Source: Gammaproteobacteria bacterium (lineage in GTDB: Bacteria; Pseudomonadota; Gammaproteobacteria; Arenicellales; Arenicellaceae). From it: 5,650 bases of DNA. The position numbers were made by a program, and so were the translations under genes. The notes beneath the pieces were generated by a model. That model was not told the origin of the DNA. It made no database searches and saw only the letters and a program-made list of their open reading frames with translations. Each line of letters starts with the position of its first letter. The stretch's first letter is position 1. Of this stretch, positions 1 to 5,650 are shown one piece after another. The DNA is taken from NCBI GenBank assembly GCA_030426005.1, contig JAUHZM010000209.1, positions 1-5,650 on the forward strand, in the 5' to 3' direction.

Positions 1-2057
1 GTATTTAGAAACATTGCCAATATGGTCGGCGCAGGCCCGTTGATCGTCATCGACACCGAAGTACTCGGTGCGCACAAATCAAAGCCATCGAACAACTGTT
101 TCATGTCATCCAAGGTCGCCACTGACACGCCGGAATTACCGATTTTGCCGTAGATATCCGGGCGTTCCGCTGGATCGAAACCGTATAAAGTCACCGAGTC
201 GAAGGCGGTAGAAAGTCGAACTGCATCAGCATGTTCGGATAACTTTTTAAAGCGTTGGTTGGTGCGCTTCGGATCGCCTTCACCGGCAAACATTCGCGCC
301 GGATCTTCGCCCTCCCGCTTAAATGGGAATACGCCGGCTGTGTACGGAAAATAACCCGGCAAGTTCTCACGGCGCAGCCAACGCAGCAGGTCACCGTCAT
401 CAGAAAAAGACGGCACGGCCACTCGCGACACCAACGTGCCGGAGAGCGTTTCACTCACCAAGCGCGTGGTGACCTCTTTGCCATTTGGGAGCTGATCTGT
501 GCGCTGTGTACCTTTGTAGCTTTCAGCTAGCTTAGGCCAGCCCGCCAGTAGCGTCTTATTGTCCGCACTCAGCGCATCATTTCTGTTTTCAATGTGCGCG
601 CTAAGCAATTGATTTGAATCAGAAACTAGCTCAATAGTCCGCGTCAACGCCTGACGTTCACGAGCCACCTGCGCCTGCGCTTCGGTATCGGCATGGTAGG
701 AGCGCACAGCCTCCGCAATTTCAGCCAGGTAGCGCTGACGACTACTCGGCACAATCACCGACCGCTCCGAAGGGATGCGCGAGTCCACGACGGGTAATTT
801 AGACTCCCATTCGCGCATGCCTTTGCTGCGCAAAATCCGCAATAGTCCGTGATACGCGGCAGTCACACCGTCATCACCAAAGCGTGACGCAATGGAACCG
901 TAGACCGGCAACTGACTCGGGTCGGTATCCCATGCTTCGCGGTTACGTTGCACTTGCTTAGCGACATCACGCAATGCATCTGCTGCGCCTTTACGATCAA
1001 ACTTATTGATCACCACGAGGTCTGCAAAGTCCAGCATGTCGATTTTTTCCAGCTGGCTTTGAGCGCCGAACTCTGGGGTCATCACGTACATCGAGGCATC
1101 CACATACGGCACGATCCCTGCATCGCCCTGCCCGATTCCCGGTGTTTCCACAATAATCAGATCGAAACCGAAATGCTTGATCGCGGCAATGATGTCGGTC
1201 AGCGACTCCGGCACCTCGCCACTGGAGCCGCGGGTCGCAATCGAGCGCATAAAAATCGATTCGTGATAGATCGAGTTCATGCGAATTCGATCTCCGAGCA
1301 GCGCGCCACCGGTTTTACGTCGCGTCGGGTCAATGGCCAGCACTGCAATTCTGGCATCGTCATTGCTATCGATTCTAAATCGACGAATAATCTCATCCGT
1401 TAACGAAGATTTACCGGCGCCACCGGTACCAGTAATGCCCAGTACGGGCGGCACATTTACCTCGGCCGACAATTTGAGACGTGCGCGTTGTGCTTTGTCC
1501 AACTCATCATTTTCAATCGCAGAAATGAGACGCGATAAGGATAGAAAATCAGTCTGATTGGCATCAAGATCGAACCGCGGACGAGCAGTGTGGTTATGTG
1601 CGGCACAACGATCCACCATATCCTGGATCATGCCAACCAGCCCAAGCTCCATACCATCCTGCGGCGAATAAATTCGCTCCACACCATAGTCATGCAACTC
1701 TCTGATTTCTGCCGGTATGATGACGCCACCACCGCCACCAAAAACACGAATGTGCTCAGCACCGTTTTCACGCAGCATGTCGACCATGTATTTAAAGTAC
1801 TCGACATGCCCGCCCTGATACGAGCTCATGGCAATGCCATGCACATCCTCTTGTAATGCCGCCTGCACCACTTCGGCCACGGACCGATTGTGCGCCAAAT
1901 GAATGACTTCCACGCCCAATGATTGAAGAATACGGCGCATGATATTGATTGACGCATCATGACCATCAAATAAGCTCGCGGCCGTTACAAAACGTAATGG
2001 CGTGGTCGTAATGGAGCTCGAGTGCGTCGTTGCAGATTCGAGTCGTTTGCTTGTCAT
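1..2057 (-). CDS. icmF: Fused isobutyryl-CoA mutase IcmF (B12-binding + MeaI-type GTPase + mutase), N-terminal ~685 residues, runs off left edge
   Basis: Adenosylcobalamin-dependent radical mutase interconverting isobutyryl-CoA and n-butyryl-CoA, fused to its own G-protein chaperone; the family also interconverts isovaleryl- and pivalyl-CoA (known). One open frame enters from the left edge without a stop. Residues ~20-150 are the cobalamin-binding domain: DGHDASI at 31-37 (His33 the expected cobalt ligand), SSYQGGH at 78-84 and a GGGGG turn at 107-111. Residues ~205-500 are the GTPase: P-loop GTGGAGKSS at 210-218, DPTRRKTGGALLGDRIRM at 243-260, switch-like ETPGIGQGD at 304-312 and the base-specificity motif NKFD at 351-354. 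The mutase barrel begins near 530-560 and includes TAGVFPFKREGEDP at 573-586 and RMFAGEG at 588-594. IcmF proteins are about 1,090 aa, so roughly 400 C-terminal residues are missing, including the downstream substrate-specificity Gln. The order B12-GTPase-mutase distinguishes it from stand-alone MeaB/MCM. It begins 4 nt after the TetR stop. Confidence 0.95.
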   Translation of the reverse strand, partial: MTSKRLESATTHSSSITTTPLRFVTAASLFDGHDASINIMRRILQSLGVEVIHLAHNRSVAEVVQAALQEDVHGIAMSSYQGGHVEYFKYMVDMLRENGAEHIRVFGGGGGVIIPAEIRELHDYGVERIYSPQDGMELGLVGMIQDMVDRCAAHNHTARPRFDLDANQTDFLSLSRLISAIENDELDKAQRARLKLSAEVNVPPVLGITGTGGAGKSSLTDEIIRRFRIDSNDDARIAVLAIDPTRRKTGGALLGDRIRMNSIYHESIFMRSIATRGSSGEVPESLTDIIAAIKHFGFDLIIVETPGIGQGDAGIVPYVDASMYVMTPEFGAQSQLEKIDMLDFADLVVINKFDRKGAADALRDVAKQVQRNREAWDTDPSQLPVYGSIASRFGDDGVTAAYHGLLRILRSKGMREWESKLPVVDSRIPSERSVIVPSSRQRYLAEIAEAVRSYHADTEAQAQVARERQALTRTIELVSDSNQLLSAHIENRNDALSADNKTLLAGWPKLAESYKGTQRTDQLPNGKEVTTRLVSETLSGTLVSRVAVPSFSDDGDLLRWLRRENLPGYFPYTAGVFPFKREGEDPARMFAGEGDPKRTNQRFKKLSEHADAVRLSTAFDSVTLYGFDPAERPDIYGKIGNSGVSVATLDDMKQLFDGFDLCAPSTSVSMTINGPAPTILAMFLN

Positions 2058-2061
2058 TGTG

Positions 2062-2691
2062 TTATTCCTCGCTCAGTAAGCGCATCATGGTCGTCTTAAG
2101 ACCATCGTGTAACTTCTTGGTTTCATTTATCTTTTCTGAATTAGCAAGCCAGTAATAAACGATCCCGATAATGGATGCGCTAAATTGAGCAGCAATTGTG
2201 TCTGCCTCTTTTTTAACCGCATCACTAATTTTTTCATCCAACAAAATCCAATTCACAACGTCTTGAAAACGCCGTAAATGAATACCTTTAATGGTCTGAC
2301 TCAACTCTGAATCGGCATTCAGTGACTCGAACCACAAGGTGTACAGAGTGCGAACATAGTCCGGCGCGTCCACACAAAACTGATAGTGCTGATCAATGGC
2401 CTGCTCCATAGCCGACAACCCAGTCTTTTTATGGGTCACTTCTTTTAATTTTGCCAGCCACATTTCACCCAGACGCAACACCACGAAGTTGAACAAACTG
2501 TCCTTGGAGCCAAATCGGTGACTGGCTAGCCCACGGCTGTAGCCAGCCATCACACCAACGTCCGTCAAACTGGTCCCCGCTGGACCACGCTCAGTGACCA
2601 GTTTGACCGTTGCTTCAAACATGCGCTGGTCAGAAATTTCTGTGCGCTCAGCCTGAGTGCGGCGCGGTTTAGATGCAGCGACGGATGACAT
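2062..2691 (-). CDS. TetR/AcrR-family transcriptional repressor inside the acyl-CoA dehydrogenase-icmF operon
   Basis: A 209-aa protein of normal TetR length. Residues ~20-68 form the N-terminal DNA-binding domain; the helix-turn-helix falls around 42-61 (SLTDVGVMAGYSRGLASHRF), followed by the characteristic GSKDSLF at 61-67. This SRGLxSxxFGSK pattern is common in TetR regulators of acyl-CoA genes. The rest (~80-209) is a helical ligand-binding and dimerisation region with no recognisable catalytic motif, so the ligand cannot be read from sequence; an acyl-CoA is the natural guess from context. The gene starts 5 nt after the dehydrogenase stop and ends 4 nt before icmF, so all three are probably one transcript. 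The Shine-Dalgarno is weak (GGG about 8 nt upstream), which fits coupling to the dehydrogenase. The likely target is the operon's own promoter near 4533-4562, giving negative autoregulation (inference). Confidence 0.92.
   Translation of the reverse strand: MSSVAASKPRRTQAERTEISDQRMFEATVKLVTERGPAGTSLTDVGVMAGYSRGLASHRFGSKDSLFNFVVLRLGEMWLAKLKEVTHKKTGLSAMEQAIDQHYQFCVDAPDYVRTLYTLWFESLNADSELSQTIKGIHLRRFQDVVNWILLDEKISDAVKKEADTIAAQFSASIIGIVYYWLANSEKINETKKLHDGLKTTMMRLLSEE
2066..2070 (-). promoter_or_regulatory. Shine-Dalgarno site of icmF inside the end of the upstream tetR
   Basis: On the minus strand GAGGA lies 8 nt before the ATG at 2057 and inside the last codons of the upstream TetR gene. It is the clearest ribosome-binding site in the window and fixes the icmF start. 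Its position suggests translation of the two genes is coupled. Confidence 0.8.
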
Positions 2692-2696
2692 AATGA

Positions 2697-4472
2697 TTAC
2701 CCGAAGGCGGTCTCACTCAGTGGGCAACTAACCGCCGAGCCAGCATTCACCGCGGCACCAAAAGCAGCGGCACGCGGCAACAAATGCGTCATATAAAAAC
2801 GCGCGGCAATGAGTTTGCGTTTATAAAAGTCCTGATTTGACGTGCCATCAGACAACTTTTGATTTGCCGCATTCGCTGCACGCAGGTGATACCAGGCGCC
2901 ACAAACATAGCCCATTTGCATCAAAAAATTGTATGCGACTGAGCCTTCAAATAACTTGCTATCCGCATGTTTATTAAGGATAAAGTCAACCGTCTCTTGC
3001 AAGTATGACTTGGCCTTTTCAAATAATTCAGCCAATTCAGACACCTCTCCAGCGTGCGCCAAAGTATCGTCCATCTCTTGCATCAATGCCGCAAACCCGG
3101 CACCTCCGTCACGAATGATTTTTCGGTTGATCAAGTCATTGGCTTGAATGCCGTTGGTGCCTTCGTAGATGGCAGTGATGCGTGCGTCACGATAATGTTG
3201 CGCAACACCGGTTTCTTCAACATACCCCATGCCACCGTGCACTTGGATTCCCAATGAAGTCACCTCGTTTACCAATTCGGTACACCACGCTTTGGTAATA
3301 GGCGTTAGTAGTGCGAAACGTGTGGCGTGGTAGGCGCGTGATTCCTCATCGGCGCCATGGGTACGATAATCATGCGACATCGAGGCATCGAAGCACAGTG
3401 CGCGCATGGCGTCGGTCATCGAGCGCATCTGCATCAGCATGCGCTGAACATCCGGGTGATTGATAATCGTAGTACTGGCACCAGTTTCGGGATCGCGCCC
3501 TTGCACGCGGTCGCGCGCATACGCCACGGCGTCCTGATAGGCGCGCTCTGATAGACCCGCCCCTTCCAGACCGACTTCGAGTCGCGCATGATTCATCAAG
3601 GTGAACATGCAAGCCAAACCTTGGCCGGGCTCACCGATCATATAGCCGATTGCGCCATCCCTCTCACCGAAGCTCATCACACAGGTTGGGCTTGCATTGA
3701 TACCCAATTTCTCTTCAGTAGACACCACTTGTACGTCGTTGCGATCACCCAAGCTGCCATCGTCATTGACCAGAAACTTCGGTACCACAAACAAAGACAA
3801 GCCTTTAATACCCGCTGGCGCATCATCCAGTGGCGCGAGGACGATGTGGACAATATTCTCTGCCATGTCGTGCTCGCCCCAAGTGATAAAGATTTTTTGC
3901 CCCTTGATGCGATAATGATCACCATGTGCCGTGGCCTTGGTTTTAAGATTTGATAAGTCCGAACCTGCATGCGACTCGGTCAAATTCATGGTGCCAGTCC
4001 ACTCGCCTGAAATCAGTTTCGGCATGTAGATCTGTTTTAATTCTTCACTCGCGTGTGCGGCAAATACGTCAATGGCCCCCGCCGTTAACATAGGGCACAA
4101 TGCCATGGCTGTATTAGCGCTGTTCCAAAATTCACTTGCCACCATGTGTACCGTAAACGGCATGCCCTGGCCACCGTACTCGGGGTCCTGTGCCAAGCTC
4201 ATCCAGCCGTTATCCACAAACAACTGATAGGCTTCACGAAAACCATCCGGCGTCACCACCTCGCCATTACTTGCCTTGCTATGCTGTACATCCCCGATAC
4301 GATTGATCGGCGCAAAGACTTGACCGGCAAACTTGCCAGCTTCTTCAACAACTGCATCAACAAGGTCAGCAGAAACGTCACTAAAATCCGCTAGATCATA
4401 CAGTTGCTCGATCTGAAGTACGTCGTTGAGCACAAATTGAATGTCGGTAACTGGTGCAGAGTAGTCAGCCAT
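2697..4472 (-). CDS. Acyl-CoA dehydrogenase, long DmdC-like class with extra C-terminal domain
   Basis: FAD flavoprotein that introduces a 2,3 double bond into an acyl-CoA and passes electrons to ETF. The 591-aa product belongs to the ~600-aa class that includes 3-methylmercaptopropionyl-CoA dehydrogenase (DmdC), longer than the usual ~380-aa enzymes. It opens with the short N-terminal segment typical of the class (MADYSAPVTDIQFVLNDVL), then the helical N domain (~40-160), the FAD-contacting NLTESHAGSD at 163-172, QVHGGMGYVEETG near 410-422, and YEGTNGIQ, in which Glu437 is the expected catalytic base. An extra helical C-terminal domain covers ~465-585. An in-frame ATG at 4505 would add 11 residues (MACADSYFGEK). 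The 4472 start is preferred because GGGGA precedes it and the family N-terminus begins there. Substrate is not readable; with icmF downstream, butyryl-, isobutyryl- or another short branched acyl-CoA is likely. It is the first gene of the operon. Confidence 0.93.
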   Translation of the reverse strand: MADYSAPVTDIQFVLNDVLQIEQLYDLADFSDVSADLVDAVVEEAGKFAGQVFAPINRIGDVQHSKASNGEVVTPDGFREAYQLFVDNGWMSLAQDPEYGGQGMPFTVHMVASEFWNSANTAMALCPMLTAGAIDVFAAHASEELKQIYMPKLISGEWTGTMNLTESHAGSDLSNLKTKATAHGDHYRIKGQKIFITWGEHDMAENIVHIVLAPLDDAPAGIKGLSLFVVPKFLVNDDGSLGDRNDVQVVSTEEKLGINASPTCVMSFGERDGAIGYMIGEPGQGLACMFTLMNHARLEVGLEGAGLSERAYQDAVAYARDRVQGRDPETGASTTIINHPDVQRMLMQMRSMTDAMRALCFDASMSHDYRTHGADEESRAYHATRFALLTPITKAWCTELVNEVTSLGIQVHGGMGYVEETGVAQHYRDARITAIYEGTNGIQANDLINRKIIRDGGAGFAALMQEMDDTLAHAGEVSELAELFEKAKSYLQETVDFILNKHADSKLFEGSVAYNFLMQMGYVCGAWYHLRAANAANQKLSDGTSNQDFYKRKLIAARFYMTHLLPRAAAFGAAVNAGSAVSCPLSETAFG

Positions 4473-4476
4473 TTTT

Positions 4477-4481
4477 TCCCC
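4477..4481 (-). promoter_or_regulatory. Shine-Dalgarno site deciding the acyl-CoA dehydrogenase start
   Basis: On the minus strand GGGGA is followed after a short A-rich spacer by ATG at 4472. The upstream in-frame ATG at 4505 has no purine-rich site at a usable distance, so the shorter protein is favoured. Confidence 0.65.
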
Positions 4482-4532
4482 AAAATAAGAATCCGCGCAT
4501 GCCATGCAAGCGCATTGTGTGAACGGACACCC

Positions 4533-4561
4533 AATTTACTTGTTTGTAACAAGCAAGTCAA
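4533..4561 (-). promoter_or_regulatory. Sigma70-type promoter of the acyl-CoA dehydrogenase-tetR-icmF operon
   Basis: Read on the minus strand, TTGACT (4561-4556) matches 5 of 6 bases of the -35 consensus and TAAATT (4538-4533) matches 4 of 6 of the -10, with an ideal 17-bp spacer. Transcription would begin near 4526, giving a leader of about 54 nt before the ATG at 4472. A large palindrome covers the whole promoter, implying repression by blocking RNA polymerase. Confidence 0.6.
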
Positions 4562-4562
4562 T
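4534..4562. promoter_or_regulatory. 29-bp imperfect palindrome, probable TetR-family operator
   Basis: Two 14-base arms, ATTTACTTGTTTGT and ACAAGCAAGTCAAT, flank a central A at 4548. Twelve of 14 arm positions pair as an inverted repeat; the mismatches are at 4537/4559 and 4543/4553. Length and symmetry suit a TetR dimer or pair of dimers. The site covers both the -35 and -10 boxes of the minus-strand promoter and lies in the divergent region shared with the plus-strand TetR gene. Either of the two TetR proteins encoded here could be the binder; sequence alone does not say which. Confidence 0.65.
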
Positions 4563-4582
4563 AAATACGCGGAGAATGCCCC

Positions 4583-4596
4583 AAACCGCGCGGCTT
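4583..4596. promoter_or_regulatory. Second short palindrome upstream of the plus-strand tetR
   Basis: AAACCGCGCGGCTT has a perfect 8-bp GC-rich core (4586-4593) and pairing outer AA/TT with one mismatched position on each side. It sits just before a possible -10 box of the plus-strand tetR. It shares no sequence with the palindrome at 4534-4562, so if functional it would bind a different protein. GC-rich 8-mers also arise by chance, so this is a weak call. Confidence 0.3.
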
Positions 4597-4601
4597 TCCG
4601 C

Positions 4602-4607
4602 TACACT
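4602..4607 (+). promoter_or_regulatory. Candidate -10 box for the plus-strand tetR
   Basis: TACACT matches 4 of 6 bases of the -10 consensus and would place the transcript start near 4614, about 36 nt before the GTG at 4650. No convincing -35 box lies 16-18 bp upstream, so the promoter would need an activator or the call is wrong. Confidence 0.25.
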
Positions 4608-4632
4608 ATCGGCACAAGAAATTCGTTCAGTC

Positions 4633-4653
4633 ATGCCGCAGTTTTTGAAGTGA
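4633..4653 (+). other. Six-codon mini-ORF overlapping the tetR start (possible leader peptide)
   Basis: ATG at 4633 reads Met-Pro-Gln-Phe-Leu-Lys and stops at TGA 4651-4653, overlapping the GTG start of the downstream TetR gene in a GTGA arrangement. Such overlaps allow ribosomes finishing the leader to restart on the next gene. That could matter because the GTG has no good Shine-Dalgarno of its own. The mini-ORF also lacks a strong ribosome-binding site, and six codons occur easily by chance. Confidence 0.2.
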
Positions 4654-5264
4654 GTAGTAAATCCGCACGCACACTCTCCCAAAATCAAACTCGTATTCGA
4701 GCAGGTCGCCCTAGAGACAGCTCGAAGCACCAGGCTATTCTCAAGGCCACGCGTGAACTGGTGAATGAGGTTGGTTATCGCGGCCTAACGCTAAAAGCCA
4801 TCGCCAGCAAAGCATCCGTTACACGTAATGTGCTCTACAATTGGTGGGATGGCGACATTAATCGGATCGTCGAAGAAGCCCTGCTCCCTAATGTGAATGA
4901 ATGGCGAGTACCAGACAACGGTTCCTTTGCTGCTGACATTGATGAATTTTTGGATCTCACCATTGAAGCCATCCACAAACCTGATGTTCTTAAAGGCTTC
5001 CTTACGCTAGCGGCAGAAATCGTCGACGATCACGGCCAACTACGCGAGACCTCGCGTTATTTTCGTGCCCCCTATGCCAAACTGGTGGCTAAGATCGTCA
5101 AGCAGGCTGAGGCACGTGGCGAAATCTGCCCTGACCTGAACCCCAAACACCTTGCTCAACTGATTTCCGGCAGCGTGCTGCAATTTGCTATCAGCAAGAA
5201 TCCAGGTCGTCGCAACACCAAAGTCGTTTTATCCGCGATGATTCAAAAGATCGCGGCCAAGTAG
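4650..5264 (+). CDS. TetR/AcrR-family regulator, divergent from the acyl-CoA dehydrogenase operon
   Basis: A 204-aa protein if translation starts at GTG 4650. A basic stretch GRPRDSSKHQ at 19-28 leads into the DNA-binding domain: helix 1 ~29-41, then TLKAIASKASVTRNVLYNWW at 47-66 as the helix-turn-helix. The residues after it (WWDGDINRIVEEAL) align with the usual WPSKxxLVxEAL but lack the conserved lysine. The C-terminal half (~85-200, with AEIVDDHGQLRE, YFRAPYAKLVAKIVKQAEARGEICPDLNP) resembles the TetR_C_11-type ligand domain; the ligand is unknown. It is clearly a different TetR lineage from the one inside the operon. The frame stays open back to 4404, but the earlier part is antisense to the dehydrogenase and not TetR-like, so it is excluded. 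No strong Shine-Dalgarno precedes GTG 4650. A role in controlling the divergent operon is inferred from position. Confidence 0.85.
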   Translation: MSSKSARTLSQNQTRIRAGRPRDSSKHQAILKATRELVNEVGYRGLTLKAIASKASVTRNVLYNWWDGDINRIVEEALLPNVNEWRVPDNGSFAADIDEFLDLTIEAIHKPDVLKGFLTLAAEIVDDHGQLRETSRYFRAPYAKLVAKIVKQAEARGEICPDLNPKHLAQLISGSVLQFAISKNPGRRNTKVVLSAMIQKIAAK

Positions 5265-5269
5265 ACTAA

Positions 5270-5281
5270 ATTGTATACAAT
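5270..5281. promoter_or_regulatory. Perfect 12-bp palindrome ATTGTATACAAT, upstream operator candidate for gntR
   Basis: ATTGTATACAAT is its own reverse complement and begins 6 nt after the TetR stop codon. It shares the half-site pattern ATTGT-NN-ACAAT with the dyad at 5333-5344. Short TTGT..ACAA dyads are typical operators of GntR-family (FadR/FCD) regulators, and a GntR gene follows. Confidence 0.6.
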
Positions 5282-5332
5282 CAATAGAGAATACCGGCAC
5301 AAAAGCCCATAAAGTCGGATAAAAAGCCAATC

Positions 5333-5344
5333 ATTGTTGACAAT
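5333..5344. promoter_or_regulatory. Second ATTGT-NN-ACAAT dyad, operator candidate overlapping the gntR -35 box
   Basis: ATTGTTGACAAT has the same perfect 5-bp arms as the site at 5270-5281, with centre TG instead of AT. Its right half contains the TTGACA of the putative gntR promoter, so a bound protein would exclude RNA polymerase. A lone half-site ATTGT follows at 5363-5367, next to the start codon. Confidence 0.6.
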
Positions 5345-5365
5345 ATAGTTTCATTCGGACATATT
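5337..5365 (+). promoter_or_regulatory. Sigma70-type promoter of the gntR gene
   Basis: TTGACA (5337-5342) is a perfect -35 box; 17 bp further CATATT (5360-5365) matches 4 of 6 bases of the -10 box. The expected transcript start is about 5372, the same place as the first ATG, so the message would have essentially no leader. The dyad at 5333-5344 overlaps the -35 box. Confidence 0.5.
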
Positions 5366-5371
5366 GTCGCG

Positions 5372-5650
5372 ATGATGAGCACGACCCCAGATCACGTCAG
5401 CGACGCACAAGATGCGTCGGACAAAACCCTTAGTGGCCAGACTACCGTCGCACTACGGGAAGCGATCGTGCGTGGCGTTATCAAGCCTGGGGAAAAACTT
5501 AACGAACCCCGCTTAGCTGAACAATATAAAGTAAGCCGAGGTCCCCTGCGTGAAGCGATTAGACGCTTGGTGGCGTTGCGTCTGGTACGTCACATACCGC
5601 ATGTTGGTGCAACCGTAGTGACCTTAAGCTCAGACAGCATTCGAGATCTT
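5372..5650 (+). CDS. GntR-family transcriptional regulator (FadR/FCD-like), N-terminal 93 residues, runs off right edge
   Basis: Two adjacent ATG codons (5372, 5375) open a frame that continues past the window end. After a polar ~18-residue tail, residues ~19-87 form a GntR winged helix: TVALREAIVRGVIKPGEKLN (25-44), helix-turn-helix LAEQYKVSRGPLREAIRRL (48-66), and the wing HIPHVGATVVTLS (74-86), ending SDSIRDL as the linker to the missing effector domain. The LN/E, SRGPLREA and wing patterns are those of FadR-subfamily members, whose C-terminal domain (usually FCD, ~130 aa) binds organic acids. It resembles GntR-type PrpR regulators that precede methylcitrate-cycle genes, but without the rest of the gene or its neighbours this is only suggestive, so no symbol is assigned. 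Two ATTGT-NN-ACAAT dyads upstream suggest autoregulation. There is no Shine-Dalgarno at normal spacing. Confidence 0.88.
   Translation, partial: MMSTTPDHVSDAQDASDKTLSGQTTVALREAIVRGVIKPGEKLNEPRLAEQYKVSRGPLREAIRRLVALRLVRHIPHVGATVVTLSSDSIRDL

Noticed and set aside
948..1403. 151-aa plus-strand open frame
   Set aside because: It lies antisense to the GTPase domain of icmF, where motifs in the minus frame are unmistakable; it is a shadow with no recognisable domain.
3588..3953. 121-aa plus-strand open frame
   Set aside because: Antisense to the conserved core of the acyl-CoA dehydrogenase; no ribosome-binding site or domain.
4473..4505. Extended dehydrogenase start at 4505
   Set aside because: No ribosome-binding site before 4505, and the added residues do not fit the family N-terminus, which begins at the 4472 ATG.
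4494..4514. Repeated GCGCAT and GCATG-type short repeats in the dehydrogenase leader
   Set aside because: Arms are only 4-6 bp and overlapping; no stable structure or known motif.
4404..4649. Open frame upstream of the plus-strand TetR that could extend it by 82 residues
   Set aside because: It runs antisense through the start of the acyl-CoA dehydrogenase and across its promoter, begins with TTG, and its translation does not resemble a TetR N-terminus.
5292..5320. Possible hairpin between ACCGGC and GTCGG after the plus-strand TetR as a terminator
   Set aside because: Only a 5-bp stem with a wobble pair, a long loop and no following T-run; not a credible terminator.

Overview
The window reads as a compact, roughly GC-balanced bacterial chromosome segment, most likely from a proteobacterium and possibly a marine-type gammaproteobacterium. 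That assignment rests on gene content and general protein flavour, not on any diagnostic marker. The theme is acyl-CoA and short or branched fatty-acid metabolism with local transcriptional control. No RNA gene, mobile element, CRISPR array or phage signal was seen.

Left and centre (1-4561, minus strand): three tightly packed genes form an apparent operon read right to left. First is an FAD-dependent acyl-CoA dehydrogenase of the long (~590 aa) DmdC-like class. After 5 nt comes a TetR-family repressor, and 4 nt further the fused coenzyme-B12 mutase IcmF (isobutyryl-CoA mutase with its G-protein chaperone built in). IcmF runs off the left edge, so only about its first 685 residues are present. 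They cover the B12-binding domain, the MeaI-type GTPase and the start of the mutase barrel. A well-formed promoter (TTGACT, 17 bp, TAAATT) lies upstream of the dehydrogenase, and a 29-bp imperfect palindrome covers it almost exactly, as expected of a TetR operator.

Centre right (4473-5264): a short divergent intergenic region separates the operon from a second, unrelated TetR-family gene on the plus strand. Its best start is GTG at 4650. A second small palindrome and a possible -10 box lie ahead of it.

Right edge (5265-5650): a 107-bp spacer carries two copies of the dyad ATTGT-NN-ACAAT, 63 bp apart centre to centre. The second overlaps the -35 box of a likely promoter. It is followed by the first 93 residues of a GntR-family regulator whose winged HTH resembles FCD-type regulators, such as the GntR-type regulators found with propionate (methylcitrate) genes. 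Its only plausible start codons sit about where transcription would begin.

Working model (inference): the operon handles butyryl-/isobutyryl-CoA or related branched acyl-CoAs. One or both TetR proteins, probably sensing an acyl-CoA, shut the divergent promoter region. The GntR gene at the right edge may begin a neighbouring, self-regulated acyl-CoA or propionate module. None of these genes is of an unknown type; the more novel content is in the regulatory DNA.
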